Shown in pieces: positions 1 through 11,404 of a stretch of 64,000 nt of DNA (position 1 is its first letter; the number at the start of each line of letters is the position of its first letter). The stretch covers positions 1,736,854 to 1,800,853 of the forward strand of contig CP093830.1 of NCBI GenBank assembly GCA_033063855.1. Direction: 5' to 3'. The notes under the pieces are model-generated. The model was given only the letters and a program-made list of their open reading frames with translations. It had not been told where the DNA came from and did not search any database. The DNA comes from Smittia aterrima. Taxonomy: Eukaryota > Arthropoda > Insecta > Diptera > Chironomidae. The translations under genes and the position numbers were made by a program.

Positions 1-369
1 AATGCATTTGTGGGCTTTTACCTTTTTTACGTTTAACTGCAAAAAAACAATTAACGATAAAAAACATAAAATATTTAAAATCATTTTCAGAAGAGTTTAA
101 CGACACGTGAGGAAAAAATCAAAATGAAAAATCAGCTAAAATATTTTTAATTTCTTAATGTCAGCTAACGAAAAATCATAATCTGATAGTTTTGTTAGGA
201 AAAAAATCTTTTGTGACTTGATTTCTGGTCTGTTCGAATCATTTGAAAATCAAGAATCAACTTTAGAACTTTTCTAAGAAATTACCATCAATTCTTATTA
301 ATCACTAATCGTGGAACCAATAAACCGATATGTTCACCTATCAATGCGACTAAGCTTTTTCAAACTCAC

Positions 370-3300
370 CATCATCTCCACAATCATCATCAGCGTCCTC
401 CTCTTCGGTGTCGGTTGATTTTGATTTTCCTAAGTTCTTGAGTTTCTTGCGTTTTGCTGCGGCTCTTCGTCGAGCTGCGTGATTCATAAAAGAAACGAAA
501 CAAGTTATTCATTGGCCATAAAATTGATTGATCGTTGGTTTGTGAAATGTGACGTGGATTAAATTTTGCCATCGAAACGGATTCGTATTCGTCCTGAATA
601 TTCATTTATTCCCAGTTTTCCCCAAAGATATTTGACTCGGTATGAAAAGTTGAAAACACATCCTGGAAACTTTGGAAGTGCGGAGGCGAATATGGCGCAT
701 GTGCAAATTTTACACATCCAAAGCTTTTCGGCCTGATAAGAGCGGAAAAGTCTCCGAACAAGAAAAGCCATGTGTAAGACAAAAAATGTTTGAAATCTCT
801 TTTTTTTTTCGAAAAAATTCCCAAAAGCTGGAAGAAATCAGTTCAGTGGAAATTTCTAAATTTTTCGAGGAAAACTTCCCACTGTCGTAAGGATGTGTGT
901 ACGTGTGTTGGTAAAAGGTGGCAATAAATAAATTAGCTTTGAAGTTCACAGCAAAAATCGAAACAAAAAAAAAGCAGGCTTTACGAACCTTCCATTATGT
1001 GCATTCTTTCTTCTTCCGTTGTTCGTTCCTCGGCTAATATCACTTCCTCTGTGACGTTGACGAGAGAGGGAAAATAAAAGAAAAGTTCATTAGAAAAATT
1101 GTCGGCCTTTGAATTGGAGCTTTAAATATTTAATGGAGGAAAATTCCAAGCTTATACTCTACCAGCTTTACAAATCCACTCGACGTAGCCGTTTAGCTCC
1201 TTCTCCAATTGTTGCTGTCGACGTAATTTCAAAAACTCTTGCCTATTTTCTACTTTCTCTCTTTCCTTAGCGAACTCTCTACGTAAAAGCAATAACAACG
1301 AGAAAATTATAGTTGACAGTTTTTTATTCGAAAACGAGGGAAAATGTTTAGCGATTCGCGGTTTATTTGATGCTCAAATTTCAACATCAACAAGAAGGAC
1401 TGGAAGTGATTGGCGGTAATGAAACGAGAGGTAGCTTCATTAAAAAGATTACTGAATCTAGCAATAATTTAAGTTATGCAAACAAAGTGTGACACCTGCT
1501 TGTGTTATCCAACTCAGATAAGCTGACATTGCTTGGGTAAACATTTGTCTTGATCGACATTTCTGAAACTCTGCACGGCGTTCGACGCGACCACGTTCAT
1601 TGGAAAATTCTCTTGCGTCACACAAAGTCAAAACAAAGGGAGATAGAGATAATTGAAAAGAAATTTTATATCGATCTCGATAGATTGTTAGGAGTAGTTG
1701 AGTGGGAATATGTAGGTGAATTTTTCGAGCGACATTTTCGATCGTTTTCACTTGACATCATTCACAGATGTTCTCTTTAATTTAAATGGTGGAAGAGAAG
1801 TACTCGAACGAAGAATGATTACGACGACAACAACTTACCCGCTGAGGACACCAAGAACTAGGTTGAGCATGAAAAATGAACCCAAAACTATGAGCGGCAC
1901 GAAGTAAATCCAATTCCAGTTTGAACCTAGGGCATCATTGGTCTAAAAAGTACGACAAAGCAATCAAAGATTTGTGTTATCAAAAGTTTTGTGTTGTGAA
2001 ATATCGAACAAGTTCACTGAATTTCACGACAGCGAAAAACAACATCAAGTGATTTTTGATTGATGATCCCTTCAGTTGGCAACGTCCATATTATCGTCGT
2101 TCATATCTCAACTCATCGGCTTGTCTCAAATGGATTTGCTCGAATGATGCTTTAGACATAAACTCTCAGAGGCGACAGCTCTCGATGCGCCGCGCAAGTG
2201 CCCGTCGAAAGCTGACCAACTCTCCGATTGCAGTCGAATTCAAGCAAATTCATTTAAAGACTCGACACATCCAACATTAAACTAGCAATGTTATAAGTGA
2301 AGTAAATAAATACCCAATATAATATTGCAGTCCAACCTTCCATCGTAATGCATTGAAATACCGTCAACATAGCAAAACCTATGTTATCGAAACTCGTTAT
2401 TCCGTAGTTGGGGCCTTCCCATTGTTCTATGCATGTACTCTCGTTATAATTACAAGTGTAAGCCCCGGACGGAGCGATCGTTTTATTATCTGCGTTGCAG
2501 GGAACCGGTAGATCGCCCTCTTTGAATAACTCTTCTACGAAAAGGAAAAGATAAACAAGATGATTGAAGAATTTGCATGAGCGATGTGGGCGACGTCCAT
2601 TGCTTTGATTTTTCACTTACTTATGTCCTCTAAACTATAACAACTTTTGTGCAGAGCACCTGAATAAAATTCAAGTCCAATGATTGCAAATATAACGATT
2701 GCAAACAAGACCAAAACGCCGATCTGAAGTAAAGGTGCCATAGCCTTAATTATCGATTTTAAAACTACTTGTAGGCCTGTCGACGTGGAATTGCAGAAAG
2801 TTTGTTTTTTGGGAGAGAGAAGAAAAGTATTAGTTTCGTTCTTATGACAAACTAAAACCTAAACTAAACATTTAACTAATTCTAGAGTCTCAAATATTTA
2901 CGACAACTACTGTTAGACTACTCACTAGGAATTCCAGATACTAATTTTAAGGGCCGCAATACTCTTATTGCCCTCAACGTTCTGAGATCTAAACTTCCGG
3001 TGTCTACGAAATCATCTGGGAGGACTGTCAAGAACCTATATTCGACGATTATTATTTAAGCAAATGAATTGATTTTTTTAGTTCGAAATCTTCTAAATGA
3101 TTTTAGTGGACATTGTCCTTGTCTACGAATCCGAGAGTAAACTTTAAATCTTCTTAAGGATTGGAGACTTAAAAAGACTTTACGAAAGATTCTCTGAGAA
3201 ATTAATTTTTCATTTAATGTCTCAGCGATTGAATTTTCAGTTCAATTCAAGACATTCAATAGACAAAGGATTCATTCTCAACTTGGTAAGCATAGAAAAG

Positions 3301-6300
3301 CTTTTCTATTACTTACGAAGTCATCACTTAATCAACTAAGAAAACTAAAGTAATTGACAACTATCAATAACTATGAGATGATGAATTCTCATGATAATCA
3401 AGTTCAAACTAATGCACTGAAACAACGAGAGAGAGATAGATAGATAGAGAGTAGATAATTCAATTTATAAAGTCTCTTTGCAAACATTTCTAGTCGTAGT
3501 AGATAAATAAATTACTGTCCTATCGATACATTTATGTGTCTAGCTGCTGATAATTTCTATTGAATTAAATATCGGAAGTTTTTACACGCTGACTAACACT
3601 TTGTCTAAAATATGGAAAATCCCCTGCGTCAAAGGAAGAGAACTGCGAGTAATCTAAAGATTTTCTTTTTTGTCTAGAGCTATCGAGTTTTTCCTGAAGA
3701 GAAACTTTGTCATCGATTCTATTCTGAGTCAACATCTGCTAGCGAGAAAAATTTGCTGAAAGTTTCGAATGGCGATCGCTTACTTGGTATCCTAGAGACT
3801 AATTTGAGTGGCCGAAGGACTCGAAACGACCGTAACATTCTTAAATCAACATCAACATTGGCCTCAGCGAACACAGTCATTGAACTGCGACAAGTTAGTT
3901 TAAATGGATTTTCGATTTTCATTTTCGTCGATAGAATTAGAAAGTTTGCACAAAATTAAAATCCGAGAAATGGAAGAAAACGAAACGAGTTGGCGAGAAT
4001 TCAGTTTTTTTGAGTGTACTAACCCCGTGACTACAACAAAAAAATCCATAATGTTCCAAATATTCCTGAGGTATGAGTTTTTATGCATCACAAAGCCTAA
4101 GGCGAGGATCTTCAGCGATGCTTCCACACAGAAAATGGCCAGGAAATAAACTTCCGTTTTTTCCTTGAATGCAAAGCAATCGAATGATTAGAAGGATGAT
4201 TAGCAAACGATGAAATCCGTCAATTACCAGTTTAAGAGCCAGTATCGTCTTATCGCCATTTGGTAAGTGCTCCTCCAGGGCCAAAACTACGCAATTTGCT
4301 ATGATTGTCAGTAAAACAGCGTACTCAAAGGGCGGCCATTCGATAATAAATTTTGTATAACGTCTAATTGGATTCTCTTCTGAAAGGATGAACAGTGATG
4401 TAGGGCCACTGATCGGTGGACCCTGATCTATTGGACGACCCATTCTATCAGCTGCGTAATAAGCTGATTCGCGACCCAACTGACGTCCGCCTGAAGTCTG
4501 ACCAGCTAGTGCAGCTTCCTGAGCCGCTGCCAATCTAAAAAAGATTTTCAATTGTTTGTGCAAATAGGCCAAAAAATTGGCATTTTCTTTTTTCTTTCAA
4601 ACATCATCAATAAAGTTGTTGACTCTTCGAGAAGATAAATAAAAAAAAGCTCAAGCTGCTGTGACGACGAAGGTCTGAAGTAATAAGAATCATTGTCTCA
4701 GACTCACTGGCACCAAAAGCTTCCGGAAAGCTTCGTTTATCCTTCAGAGATGTTTTATATTTTTGCATAATTGAATTGTCCATAAATCACGTTAGTCTCG
4801 AAATATTTAGCATTCACTCAACTCTGACAGCACTTATGATTCAGTTCAAGCCATAACATGAATGAATGGATGTGTGTGGGGAAATTAAAATCATATTATG
4901 TGTCAAGAAGTTTCTTTCTTCTTCCTAAATCGATCTGGGCCAATGAGAATTATTTTGAAGAGGCATCAGTGATTTTATTGATTTTCTTCCCGTAATCGTC
5001 GCTCAAATTAGACGTTGTTTGTTTGAGTACTTTTCGAGTCGAACCTCATTATAGTTCAAGTTCAGTTGCGCTCTTGTCGATGAAAAAAAAACAAGCATTC
5101 ATTCTGGGTCAAGCGCCTCGAGAAATAAATTTTCGTAATTTACGCTGCCAATTTCCATTGTCACTTCCAATGTTGTCGAATTATTTTGATTTGCATCGAC
5201 GAAGGAAATTCTCTTTAATGAGCTCGCATCAGCCTTTTCCTTTCATAAAAGTAAGAGAGATCGTTGTTCTCAAGCCTTTCGAGATGAACCAAAGAACTCG
5301 AGCTTGTTAAGCGAGAAATTGAAAAGCTGTTCGGCTTTACATAAAGGAAGCTCTCGATATTCTGTCACAGAGGGTTTGTTATCTGGAATGGCGAAACTCC
5401 CCCAACCGCCTAATCGAGAAAACACTTGATATATTAAGGTCATCGGAATAAATAAACTTCTGTATACAGCAAAGCGCTTATATCTCTTTGTAATGATCTC
5501 CCATTATGTGTTTTTTGCAGAGCAATTTACAAATTTTTAGTCCACACAATCACGCTACATTTATTGATTCCTTGGAAGTCGTCGGTGGAAAGGATAGTAT
5601 AGCGATAAGTTAAAAATCAATCGATGATTGAATTGTTTCCTGTGTAAACGGCGGCTTCAATTAATTCACAATCCTCTCCGTTAAGTTTTGTCTGCCGGCT
5701 GGGCGGAGATAGAGAAGCATTCCAAGAGAATATCAATAGCGCCGTTCTATTTTTGTGTTGCAGAAAAAGTGGGACGCTAATTGAATTAACGCATGTTACT
5801 CACATCCATTCTTGAGATTATGTATATATTCGCTCTATTCCTTACATACAGCAGCGTGCACGTACACTGAGGGAGCTTTTTCTTTTCACCTATTTCTTTC
5901 CTCGAAGCATCAATGGAATCATTGAAACTTCCGCTCACACGACTACAAATTCACACACACAATCGCACATGGGAAAATGAATTTTCTCCGATATCACCCT
6001 CCAAACTTTTTTTTTCTTGATCCTTTATCCTGAATGTACTTTCATTTCTTATTTCATTCGAAGGAAACTTTTATAATTATAGAATAAACTCTGTCTCTTT
6101 CTCAGCTAATAAAAGTTTAAAATATTTTCGATCGAAGTGTCATCACAAATTTTTTTTTCAGTTCAGTTTAATTTCGCCGTTTCCTTTGCGATTCAATTTT
6201 CAGTTCATCAGTTTCTTGTCACTTTAAAGCTTTTAATTCTGCCCTACTATTAAAAAAAATTGCATTGCACTGCACACGATGATGACACCATTTTTAACCG

Positions 6301-7424
6301 AAGTGAAAAATTAATTTTTCAGCCATTAAAACACTTTCGAGAGCTTTCAAATTTCGACGGATCGATGCTTGACAACTTTATTGATGATATTTCAGATGTT
6401 TCCGATGTCGATTTGATGCGTAAGTTTACCAATTTATCCAAACAATTATTTGTCGACCACTTCTCGGCCATATTGGTTACTCCACAAAATTTTCTTTCAT
6501 TTGGTTCACCCAGAATTTTTCCTCGCTCAAAAACCTTCGATAATCGAATGAATTTTTAATTTAAAACACTTCAGAAATGCTTAGTAAAGCGTTGAGAGCA
6601 CTTTTTAACTAGATTTCGTCGGATTGTGTTAGTTAAATTAAATAAAAAATTAAAACTAGAATCCAAGAGTATTTTTCCTTCGTTCCGTTCGACTATCTCA
6701 GTGAAAACTTTTCGCTTGACACAAACGTACTGGAAGCGAAAATGAAAATGTTCACCCTCGTCGGGCTTTTTTCTCCTTGGAAAATTATCAATACATTTAA
6801 GCTCTCTGGAAGGAGCTTCATGCTTTTGGAGACTTTTCAAATCGTTGTAATAAGTGATGACGTTTCATTTCAGTTGGGAATTTATTTTTTTGTTAAAGTA
6901 GAAATAATTGTTGGAGAATTTAATTTTGAAGTCTTAATAAAGGAAATTGAATCTTAATTATTACAAAGAGTTGATATTTAAACTCTTTCAAAAAAAGTTT
7001 TTTTTCATTTTATTGCTTGCAGTCAAAGCAATAAAATCTTTTCCCTCAGCTGCGTTAAATGATTAAATCGTTTCACATAAATTTGTTAGTGATTCATTCA
7101 AAAGCGTCAAAAGGAAAGAGCTCGAAATATTTGCCGGGTGGTTTTCCATTTGTGTCTTTGCTACGTTATGAAATGTGTTTCGACTAAAAGCTCTCGAAAG
7201 CTTTTCTTTTCTTCTTATACTTACACTAATTCTCCTAGTTTCAGTCTTGTTTGAATCAAAGCGCAAGATTTATGATCCTGCACTGCAACAGCTCGTCGTC
7301 TCCTTGGCGATGCTCCTTTTGATGCTCCAGGCATTGCTTCTTGGCCGGGAACTTCCAGATTTGAACGAATCATTGGACTTGACCCTCGACGACGAGAGGC
7401 CATGTGTCTTCCTCCACCAATCAT
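370..7424 (-). CDS. cac: cacophony, voltage-gated calcium channel alpha1 (Cav2 type), 5' portion, partial at window start
   Basis: Pore-forming subunit of the neuronal presynaptic Ca2+ channel, acting at the plasma membrane. Coding exons in transcript order: 7424-7225, 4534-4228, 4163-4024, then 3884-3784 or 3035-2926 (alternatives), 2776-2621, 2534-2314, 1942-1839, then 1611-1496 or 1278-1163 (alternatives), 1048-989, 474-370. All junctions are GT-AG and phases agree throughout, giving about 503 residues here. Visible motifs: GPTSLFILSEENPIRRY before IS1, IS2-IS3 in exon 3, the arginine-rich IS4, the domain I selectivity filter TMEGW (exon 2534-2314), IS6 (LGSFFMLNLVLGVLSG), then the beta-binding I-II loop and an acidic tail ending DDDCGDD. 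The last donor is at 369-368, so domains II-IV and the C-terminus lie outside the window. Orthology to Drosophila cac rests on near-identity recalled for these exons. Confidence 0.95.
475..988 (-). other. cac intron in the I-II loop
   Basis: This 514-bp intron lies between the exon ending RMHIME and the exon ARRRAAAKRKK. Open frames inside it on both strands (for example 559-824) show no channel similarity and are chance. Positions 1-369 are the start of the next intron and also hold no recognisable exon. Confidence 0.7.
1163..1278 (-). other. cac: cac alternative I-II loop exon, canonical beta-binding site
   Basis: This 116-nt exon encodes EFAKEREKVENRQEFLKLRR followed by QQQLEKELNGYVEWICKA. 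With the E that begins the next exon it gives the full alpha interaction domain QQLEKELNGYVEWICKAE, the high-affinity Cav-beta (and G-beta-gamma) docking helix. Donor GTAGAG at 1162, acceptor TACGTAG before 1278. Next constitutive exon is 1048-989 (EVILAEERTTEEERMHIME). Confidence 0.93.
1496..1611 (-). other. cac: cac alternative I-II loop exon, degenerate beta-binding site
   Basis: This 116-nt exon starts right after IS6 and encodes EFSNERGRVERRAEFQKCRS followed by a stretch ending AYLSWITQA. It occupies the position of the alpha interaction domain for the Cav-beta subunit. Against the consensus QQxExxLxGYxxWIxxxE it keeps only Y, WI and the following E. Its length equals that of its partner at 1163-1278 and 116 mod 3 is 2, so only one of the pair can be used per transcript. 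It matches one of the two I-II loop exons known in fly cac. Confidence 0.92.
2926..3035 (-). other. cac: cac mutually exclusive IS4 exon, version 2
   Basis: This 110-nt exon encodes FLTVLPDDFVDTGSLDLRTL followed by RAIRVLRPLKLVSGIP, the alternative S3-S4/S4 segment. Its acceptor (TATAG) and donor (GTGAGT) keep the same phases as version 1. The S4 charges are conserved (R-x-x-R), but the linker is three residues longer and unrelated, which should change activation voltage. 110 mod 3 is 2, so inclusion together with version 1 would break the frame. Confidence 0.93.
3036..3783 (-). other. cac intron between the two IS4 exons, with GA/GATA microsatellite
   Basis: This 748-bp spacer lies between the mutually exclusive IS4 exons. 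It contains a short simple repeat of GA then GATA units at about 3427-3456. No further exon is seen. Confidence 0.7.
3784..3884 (-). other. cac: cac mutually exclusive IS4 exon, version 1
   Basis: This 101-nt exon encodes SMTVFAEANVDVDLRMLRSF followed by RVLRPLKLVSRIP. It forms the end of S3, the S3-S4 linker and the S4 voltage sensor of domain I. The upstream exon leaves ACG-GG, so the junction codon is GGT. It ends with the same phase as its partner at 2926-3035. Since 101 mod 3 is 2, including both exons would shift the frame, which supports exclusive use. Alternative IS4 exons are known in Drosophila cac. Confidence 0.93.
4535..7224 (-). other. cac intron 1
   Basis: This 2.7-kb intron separates the N-terminal exon from the exon carrying IS1. 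It runs from a strong GTAAGTAT donor to a TTTTTTAG acceptor. It is AT-rich, with several pyrimidine runs. I see no additional coding exon or structured RNA in it. Confidence 0.7.
7225..7424 (-). CDS. cac: cac first coding exon (N-terminal cytoplasmic region)
   Basis: This 200-nt exon starts at the ATG at 7424 (MIGGGRHMASRRRGSSPMI). It ends in a strong donor, GTAAGTAT, at 7224. It leaves two bases of a codon, exactly the phase needed by the acceptor at 4535/4534, so the junction reads KLGELV-LAAAQEAALAGQ. The peptide is basic and serine-rich (RRRGSSP, SPRRRRA), as expected of insect Cav2 N-termini. An in-frame TTG lies five codons upstream, but ATG is preferred. A CGCCGCAG just before the ATG could be a 5'UTR splice acceptor. 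The assignment rests on phase match, strand and position rather than on a motif diagnostic of the family. Confidence 0.78.
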
Positions 7425-10400
7425 TCTGCGGCGAAACAATCACGAATTTCAATTACCAATATCCCACGCATTTAAAATTATTTTAAATCCGTCGCTACAC
7501 TTCAAACAGATTACTCGTTGAATTTCCAAATGGAACTGCCATTAATTAAACTTTTTCGACATGAAAGTTCTCTCACTTTTTTTTATAAATTTTATAATGA
7601 AAACTAACAAAGTCAGGGACATAAAAAAATCGATATCGAATCACAGTGACTTTCGATTTGTGTTTCATGTCAGTTCGCAACTATATTTACCTTTCGCTGG
7701 TGATAAGCGAAAGGCGATAAGGATTCAAAAGATAAAATTGTTTCCGCCCGCCAATGTTCGACTTTCTATTATTTGCTTTTTTTTAGGTTCCCTGTGGCTT
7801 AAATCGGATCGATCAGGGTGGAAATTAATTTACTTGATGCTGTTTTAAAGGCAATCTGTTAAAGGCAGAACCTTGTTTCGTTGACAATGCGTTCTATTTT
7901 TAAACAAAATTCTTCCGCTTCACCCGCATCAACATTTAAGGAGAACGAACACCTGTTGTTTAGAGATACAGACGGAAGAATCGTGCTTGCCATTTCACGA
8001 AATCATTCTTGATTTTCTTTCAAACATGAAAGATTTTGCTTGTTTACCTGAAATTGTATTTTCTCTCTTTGCGATCAAATGTCAACTAAGCGTCATTGTG
8101 TTTGCTCTCGCGAGACAATATCAAGTGAACCTGGAAATAAAATATTTTTCTTCTTGAGCTCGTACGTCTTTTCCTTCTTGGTTTATAAACGCTTCAATGG
8201 AAATCGTAAGCATTAGAATTTTCCGACTTTTGAAAAGGACTTCGAGCGCGATTAGATTCAGTTTTATTTTCATCTTCTCTTCCCTGCTTTAGAGCTCTTT
8301 TGATGTCACATTGGATTTTCATGAAAAGTTTACTTTCCATTACATGTTTATAGACTTCCTTTTGCTCACTCACTCACGACGTTCTCGGAAAAAATGAAAC
8401 CGTTTTCAATTAGTTTCTTTACGAAAAGCGATTCAACTTTCCATGTGAAAGACTCAAGCGAATAATTACGACCGCAAATTTAATAGCGGAAATGTTCCCG
8501 AGTGCTTTTGTTTGTTGTGAAGCGGATGTGAGAGAGTGAGCGGCAATGTTATGAATTGGCATTGTCGCAAGGAATGTCTGGTTGTTGAAATCAATGCGAC
8601 GTTCAGTTATTTCTTTAGAGAATTTTCATCGTTTTGAATTGAAATTGCTGCTGTTTGCATTTTTTTTTTCTTTGCTTTAAGTGAGATTCCATGTCTTTCA
8701 TGGAATCCCTCAAAGGGTTCAGTTGTTAACCAGTAACTTAAATAAATCCCTAAAGGCTATTAACTCCTCATCAAGCTAATTGCCCTTTTAATGATGATAA
8801 AGGTCTCAACTTTTTCTTTTATTAAAATAAATTGGAAATCGCGAGTTTACTTTTTATCTTATCATTGATTAGAAAATATTTTGATAAAGAAGTTCGTTTC
8901 AAGCGACCCAAGCTTTGTGATTTAATTTGATGTTCGTCAGCTTTAATTCTCCATCGATCGCTAAGACATTGTCGCTTTCAAATACGAAAATTGATTTTGG
9001 CGTAAGGCGCAACGCATGGCGAGAACGATTCACCTAACGAAGCGGCTAAATGGAGCAATTGTTTTGTCTCCTGCAAGTAATTTTGGGTAATCTTGTTATC
9101 GAGACTCAATCAGTGAGGAAAACAATGTTTAATGAAATTCGCAGCGCTTGCTTATTCGCGACGTTGTTCAAACTTTGATAAATTTCTTCGAGTACAAGAG
9201 ATTCTAAGCTCTTGTCTTCTGAATATATTCGCTTCCTTAGCTTCGCAATTTTATTTGAAATATTTGTAGAAACGTCAAATTTATGCAAACCCAATCAACA
9301 ATTGTTGTTTGAAATTGAAATCGAGCTGACGAGGGTTCGTTTAATTCGGAAAAATAAATTATTTCTACGAAATATTTTCACAGCAAAGTAAGTAAATTTT
9401 CCACAAACGAACTTGAAAACGAAAGCAAATGGTGGAGACTTAAGTTGACTTGGGGTCACTAAAGAGAATGTGTCGAAGGTGATGATTCCAGTTAAAGATA
9501 ACTTCTCGGATTTCCCCCATGGATTAGAATTACCAAATTGATGAATCCCTTCCCTCATCACCAGTGAGAAAAAAAGCGAAAGAGAAAAAAAATTCGTCCG
9601 CAAAACAACATTCGATTCATCAACGTTTGTGATAAAAGTTCGCAGTGAGTGATCGGGCGGTGGAGAAAGCTTTCAAAATTTAAAAAAACTTTTAATTCTC
9701 GCTATCATTCCTCGAACAGAATTCGTCTCTATCAGTTAATCCAAAGGCTGACAAAACAGGATTTAAACTTTCTCTTGTGATAAACGTGACTCGTCGGTTA
9801 ATTTCTTAATATGCTTTGAGATTTTAATTTGCATAACTCAATTAGTTGAATTTCGCTCATTTATTCAAAAAGTTTGTCTGCGAAGCAACAGGTTGGATGC
9901 TTCATTCATAACCAAATATTTGGCAACGGTCGGGGCGAAATTTCTTGTTCCACAAACATTCAAGATGTGGTGACGTCGAGTTAATCCGTTGTAGAAGAAG
10001 CTTTGATCGATTTTGACTTTTACTTTCCACTTTCAAATCTTCACTTCTGCTGATGCTTCTCGTCGATTCAAGGATTTTCCACTCAATTGATTCTTCACTT
10101 TTCTTTGTTTTCGCGCTTTCTCTGTCAATATATTAAGCTTCGAATGGTTCTTAAGCTTCGCAATTTTCAAAGGATTCTCAATTTCAACACTTTGAGTTTC
10201 TACTTTCTTTCTAAAGAAAAAAATATCACAGAATTTCAATTAATTTTTGAACTGTCAATTTTTTTTTTATTTGAAAAATCCTTAATCGCTTCACTTCGAT
10301 TGAAAATGAAGAACCCAGTTCCATCCGATCGAACAACTTAAGACAGACTAACGAAGCAATAACTTTACGAGTCTCTTTTCCGAGCTCGCTTTTCTATTTT

Positions 10401-11133
10401 CCTGGGCTTTTCTCTCAACTCTCCCGATTTTCTCTCGTTCTTGTGCTTGGCGAGAAAACTTTGCGAGAGAAATATTTTCAATTCGGATCGTATCGATGCA
10501 ACAGTTGAGTTTTCCGGTCGCATAAATTTATTTATATCATCGTAGACTTCTCCGTAATCATCTTAGTTTCTCCTCAAACGAATATCAAAACCAAAAGATG
10601 CTGCTGAAAGCAGTTAAAGCCACAATGTTAAACGAAAGTCAAACTAATGAAGTTTCTTTTAAGATTTTGTGCTTGAGTTTCTGCCTCTCGCCTGTCGCTT
10701 TTCATTTGCAGCATCCTCGACAAACGCGACTAAACTTAGAAATTCAAGGCTCTTAATACAACGCGTAACTCGATTGCTTCAGAGTCCATAAACACAATAA
10801 TGGATAGGACATGGGCCGACAATCTAATTTGTTTGTGAGTAAAAGCTTTCAGTTTTCCGAAGCGGATGATTGACGAGAAGCGTGTTCAAACATTATTCAG
10901 GTGAAAGTGTGGTGAAATCTATTTTGGAACTTCGTCCAGGATTTATAGCGCCAAGCAACATAAAATTCAATTTAGTTCACATTGACGATGGTGATAACTG
11001 CCGATAAAAACGACGAATGTTTTCTCGCGTTACGCGTAATTCTCAAAGATCCGGAGGCGATAACTTCACGTCGCTCTAATTCAATGTTTTCGGTTGCTTC
11101 TTTTACACATTCCTCGCTCTATGTTCATCCTAA
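7425..11133. other. non-coding, upstream of cac
   Basis: No convincing coding exon on either strand. It presumably includes the cac 5'UTR and promoter just above 7424, but I cannot place a TSS. One perfect 9-bp stem (GATTCCATG, CATGGAATC) sits at about 8690-8712. Confidence 0.6.
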
Positions 11134-11404
11134 GTTGATTTATTTACTTTGCCGAACTCAAATTAATGCCCGACTTGAGCTTTCCGGGTTGATGGACGAA
11201 GAACACTTGTTGCTCGAATCTTTTCTCATTAGTTCGTCTCATTTTAGATTCCACTCTCAGCGAAGATAATTGTTTGCTACTTAAATTCGTTGAGGTAATA
11301 AACCTTAATTGAATTCCTCAGTCACTTCAAATCGACTTTCCGGGCAAGGTAAAAGCCATTATTCATCAGCGTCTGGTAATATTTATTAACTTCTGTTTGT
11401 GAAG
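11134..11404 (+). repeat. diverged direct repeat, copy A
   Basis: Collinear with 16600-16865. Shared stretches include TGATTTATTTACTT at the left end and TATTTATTAACTTC near the right end, with many small differences between. The copies are 5.5 kb apart in the same orientation. No coding frame is preserved in both, so this is a non-coding duplication. Confidence 0.7.

Noticed and set aside
8690..8712. Perfect 9-bp stem-loop as a microRNA or terminator
   Set aside because: Too short for a microRNA precursor and no flanking pairing. Likely chance.
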